A stretch of DNA of 8,566 bases from positions 1 through 8,566 of the forward strand of contig PDSN01000115.1 of the NCBI GenBank assembly GCA_002748505.1. The letters are read 5' to 3'. How positions within the stretch are numbered: position 1 is the stretch's first letter; each line of letters starts with the position of its first letter. The DNA is from Gammaproteobacteria bacterium (lineage in GTDB: Bacteria; Pseudomonadota; Gammaproteobacteria; Pseudomonadales; Halieaceae). Both the position numbers and the translations under genes were made by a program. This document shows, piece after piece, positions 7,501-8,566 of this stretch. A model generated the notes under the pieces. It was not told the DNA's origin. It saw only the letters and a list, made by a program, of their open reading frames with translations, and did not search any database.

Positions 7501-7626
7501 CTGGCATTTGGTGTGCTATTTGCGCTGTTGGTGACGTTATTGTTGGTGCCGGCGCTTTACTTAATTGGCGATGACTGTCGCCGGGGAATTGGCAAACTCA
7601 AAGGGCAAACACTGCCGGCGGGCTGA
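4525..7626 (+). CDS. RND family efflux permease (AcrB/AcrD/AcrF superfamily)
   Basis: Inner-membrane proton-driven exporter, 1033 aa from ATG 4525 (1036 from the alternative GTG 4516), the normal length for AcrB-like pumps. Seen: TM1 (about 12-33) after the family start WWVKNPVAANLLM; first periplasmic loop (about 35-330); TM2-TM6 (about 335-485), with the TM4 pair Asp398-Asp399 in GIVVDDAIVV matching the AcrB proton-relay aspartates; TM7 (about 528-548); second periplasmic loop (about 550-855); and TM8-TM12 (about 857-1018). TM10 reads GVVVNDNLVLVD, so the position of AcrB Lys940 is Asn927, next to Asp928. A very charged stretch lies at about 588-605 in the second loop. It forms an operon with the adaptor; no TolC-like gene is in the window, so an outer-membrane partner must be encoded elsewhere. 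Drug or other substrate is not predictable. Family call is very secure. Confidence 0.95.
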   Translation: MQRLIAWWVKNPVAANLLMLGILLAGYLGFLAMEREAFPQVKPNQVTVSVAWPGAAPQEVEEQIVQRIEDALSDLDNIKRIYASAQENFASLEIQTYPNVDINAFVNDVRNAVDAINGLPRDIEPPTIMRTRFRQETIRVGLYAQNVSERTLARLAEDLRDEMAALPYVSLVNLFGTRQEEVTIELSEQAMARYGLSFDQVASAIRASSINLSSGRVRTDTGDVVLRVRNLADTATDFERIVIRQTTAGAAITVGDVAKVIDGFEDEDILATLNGEPAVLLQVEATDRMQVVKSSNAVREWIAQRSASLPEGVSLILWSDNADIYKSRMNLIGKASYQGLLLVFLVLILTLRPYVALWVTAGIGIAFIGSFALLPMNDVSLNVMSTFAFLLVLGIVVDDAIVVGESIHEHASRKMPGPEAAVVGTSMVARPVIFAVLSTVVAFAPWLFVSGETAQVTRQLSIVITVALMISLIEAFFILPAHLRHLKHRDNLGPLAKRQRSIERGILHFADRHYRRLLALAIRQRYLTASLFIAAFATALTLFSSGWVKFYFMPQVEAESIRVRVVLPTGTPYSRALEILEQLQTAERQLIKEIEEEAEREGKNKNIIDHWYTRSSRQDVMAILKLSPPDVRPISAKETAERFRTLMGAIPDAEEIMVDYSITDNGSDVSYLMHHRDSETLRLASRELQRQLQSYASVFYVNDSMRGESDELLMSLKPGAEKLGLSLAQVSAQVRQAYYGEEVQRLPRETGDVRVMLKYPRDKRYDLSSLDQFRVRTSDGREIPLLSVVDISIAKGVQRIQRRDGKRVIYVNADMNDDAIEQVNRDIEENYLPELQKKYPGLEVLTGGNQEAEQLFLQEITSLYIVALFAMYALIAVAFKSYWLPLLVMTAIPFGFMGAVYGHLLFNMPLALFSYFGIGAAAGVVVNDNLVLVDYIGRLRDQGKSAMEAIVDAGVNRFRPILLTTITTVVGLLPIMAEQATDAQFLKPAVLSLAFGVLFALLVTLLLVPALYLIGDDCRRGIGKLKGQTLPAG

Positions 7627-7636
7627 GCGGTGCGGT

Positions 7637-7816
7637 CTACATAAAATAGAACTTAACGACACCAAGCACCAGCATCACGCCCACCAGAATCATCATCCAA
7701 CGGCTGAGCTTCGCCTGGGATTCTGGCTCCATGGGCTTAAGTACTTTTTCTCCCAGGGTAACCAGTAAAAACAGGGCAACGCCCAGTACGAACAGAATAA
7801 TCAGTAAGTTTTCCAT
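7637..7816 (-). CDS. Small two-helix membrane protein (59 aa), unrecognised
   Basis: I do not recognise this family. Reading from ATG 7816 to TAG 7639-7637, the product starts MENLLIILFVLGVALFLL and has two hydrophobic segments, about residues 4-21 and 41-57. They are joined by a polar loop (22-40) holding Glu23, Lys24, Lys27, Glu30, Glu32, Lys36 and Arg39. The positive loop suggests a helical hairpin with the loop in the cytoplasm and both ends outside (inference). AGAGG lies 6 nt upstream (7827-7823). The gene starts 21 nt after the carbonic anhydrase stop on the same strand, so the two are probably co-transcribed. It converges on the RND permease with only 10 nt between the stops. The clean membrane pattern, ribosome binding site and spacing argue that it is real. 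General architecture resembles twin-transmembrane small proteins such as the DUF2909 or HIG1 types, but I cannot assign it to either. Confidence 0.78.
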   Translation of the reverse strand: MENLLIILFVLGVALFLLVTLGEKVLKPMEPESQAKLSRWMMILVGVMLVLGVVKFYFM

Positions 7817-7837
7817 ACACCGCCTCTACTACTGATG

Positions 7838-8470
7838 CTACGCCGGATGAATACGATAACTGGGTGAGATCTGACTGGCGCTGTTTACGCAGCAATCGAG
7901 ATTGCGCAAAATACCGTCCGCCAAACCGTAAATGCAACCGTGAACCGATAGCTCCTGGCCGCGCTGCCAGGCATTTTGCACAATCGTAGTACAACACACA
8001 TTGTTCACCTGCTCGATGACGTTCAGCTCGCACAAACGGTCAACGCGCTGATCCATATCGGCGATGTCAGTTAGTTCCTGTGCATGGGCGTGCATCACAT
8101 CTTTGATATGGCGCAGCCAGTTATCAATCAAACCGTTGTCCGAGCCTTCAAGCGCCGCGCGCACACCGCCGCAATTATAATGCCCCACCACCATCACATG
8201 GCGTACTTTTAGCACGTCGATGGCAAATTGCATAACGGTGAGCAAATTGAGGTCGGTGTGCACCACCAGGTTGGCAACATTGCGGTGCACAAACACTTCA
8301 CCCGGTGCCAGGCCCACAATCTGATTCGCCGGCACCCGGCTGTCAGAGCAACCTATCCACAGATACTCTGGCGATTGTTGCGCCGCCAATTCTGCAAAAA
8401 AACCCGGATACCGTGCGCTGACATCCGCTGCCCACTCGCGATTTTTGTCAAACAATGCCTGAATGCTCAC
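7838..8470 (-). CDS. can: Beta-class carbonic anhydrase
   Basis: Zinc enzyme interconverting CO2 and bicarbonate in the cytoplasm; it supplies bicarbonate for carboxylases and supports growth in air. 210 aa (E. coli Can 220) from GTG 8470, with GGAG 8 nt upstream within a G-rich stretch. Zinc ligands are all present: Cys41 and Asp43 in CSDSR, His97 and Cys100 in GHYNCGG, with Arg45 as the Asp partner. Other family blocks are PGEVFVHRNVANLV, HTDLNLLTVMQFAIDVL, NWLRHI and CELNVIEQV. Trp38, Arg63 and Tyr181 sit where the bicarbonate-inhibition pocket of type II enzymes (Haemophilus influenzae, E. coli) is formed, so allosteric bicarbonate control is likely (inference). Unusual are two vicinal cysteine pairs, 159-160 and 193-194. 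The C-terminus is shorter than in E. coli. A small membrane-protein gene follows in the same direction. Confidence 0.96.
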   Translation of the reverse strand: MSIQALFDKNREWAADVSARYPGFFAELAAQQSPEYLWIGCSDSRVPANQIVGLAPGEVFVHRNVANLVVHTDLNLLTVMQFAIDVLKVRHVMVVGHYNCGGVRAALEGSDNGLIDNWLRHIKDVMHAHAQELTDIADMDQRVDRLCELNVIEQVNNVCCTTIVQNAWQRGQELSVHGCIYGLADGILRNLDCCVNSASQISPSYRIHPA

Positions 8471-8506
8471 TTCTTAATCTCCCCCTTGCTCGATGCTGTG
8501 GCCCTA

Positions 8507-8535
8507 ATTATGCAACGTAGGGAGAGACAGCGCAA
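8507..8535 (-). promoter_or_regulatory. Candidate promoter of the carbonic anhydrase gene
   Basis: Minus strand TTGCGC (8535-8530), a 17-bp spacer, then CATAAT (8512-8507, five of six bases). The predicted start near 8500 gives a leader of about 30 nt to GTG 8470. The -35 is weak (three of six). No other gene is visible from here to the window end. Confidence 0.45.
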
Positions 8536-8566
8536 AGTTTCAGCCGTATCGCGCGGTTGGCATCAG

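Noticed and set aside
7565..7768. Plus-strand open frame across the permease end
   Set aside because: Its first part is out of frame with the permease and its second part is antisense to the better-supported 59-aa gene; the His/Asn-rich product looks random.
1..8566. CRISPR array, tRNA, rRNA, integrase or insertion sequence
   Set aside because: None is seen by eye on either strand; the only clear repeat is the 18-bp tandem pair at 1607-1642.

Overview
The window reads as chromosomal DNA of a gammaproteobacterium, plausibly an aquatic one of the Cellvibrionales/Alteromonadales type. This rests on the pth-ychF gene pair, the close match of Pth, YchF and the beta-carbonic anhydrase to their Escherichia coli counterparts, and the mix of an RND pump, a YidB-like protein and a bacterial voltage-gated cation channel. 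Genus is inference only. I see no insertion sequence, integrase, phage gene, CRISPR array, rRNA or tRNA. It looks like core genome with a few accessory physiology genes.

Layout. (1) Positions 1-1618, + strand: the 3' part of pth (peptidyl-tRNA hydrolase) and complete ychF (Obg-like P-loop ATPase), 17 nt apart, both tied to translation. The ychF 3' end carries an 18-bp tandem duplication that copies its last three codons and stop, followed by a 12-bp hairpin. (2) Positions 1684-2490, - strand: a four-arginine voltage-sensor, single-domain cation channel of the NaChBac/NavAb superfamily whose selectivity filter has extra acidic residues, as in calcium-selective designs. (3) Positions 2676-3101, - strand: a YidB/DUF937-like protein with its own promoter and a good intrinsic terminator. 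(4) Positions 3350-7626, + strand: a two-gene operon for an RND-type export pump (periplasmic adaptor, then inner-membrane permease) with overlapping ends and no outer-membrane channel gene in view. (5) Positions 7637-8470, - strand: a beta-carbonic anhydrase followed 21 nt later by a 59-residue, two-helix membrane protein gene that is easy to miss because of its size.

How the genes work together: pth and ychF are a housekeeping translation pair; adaptor and permease form one machine; the carbonic anhydrase and the small membrane protein are probably co-transcribed. The channel and the YidB-like gene each look like single transcription units. I do not see a multi-gene novel system. The points most worth following are the channel's filter, the small membrane protein beside carbonic anhydrase, the duplicated ychF stop with its hairpin, and the altered proton-relay position in the RND permease.
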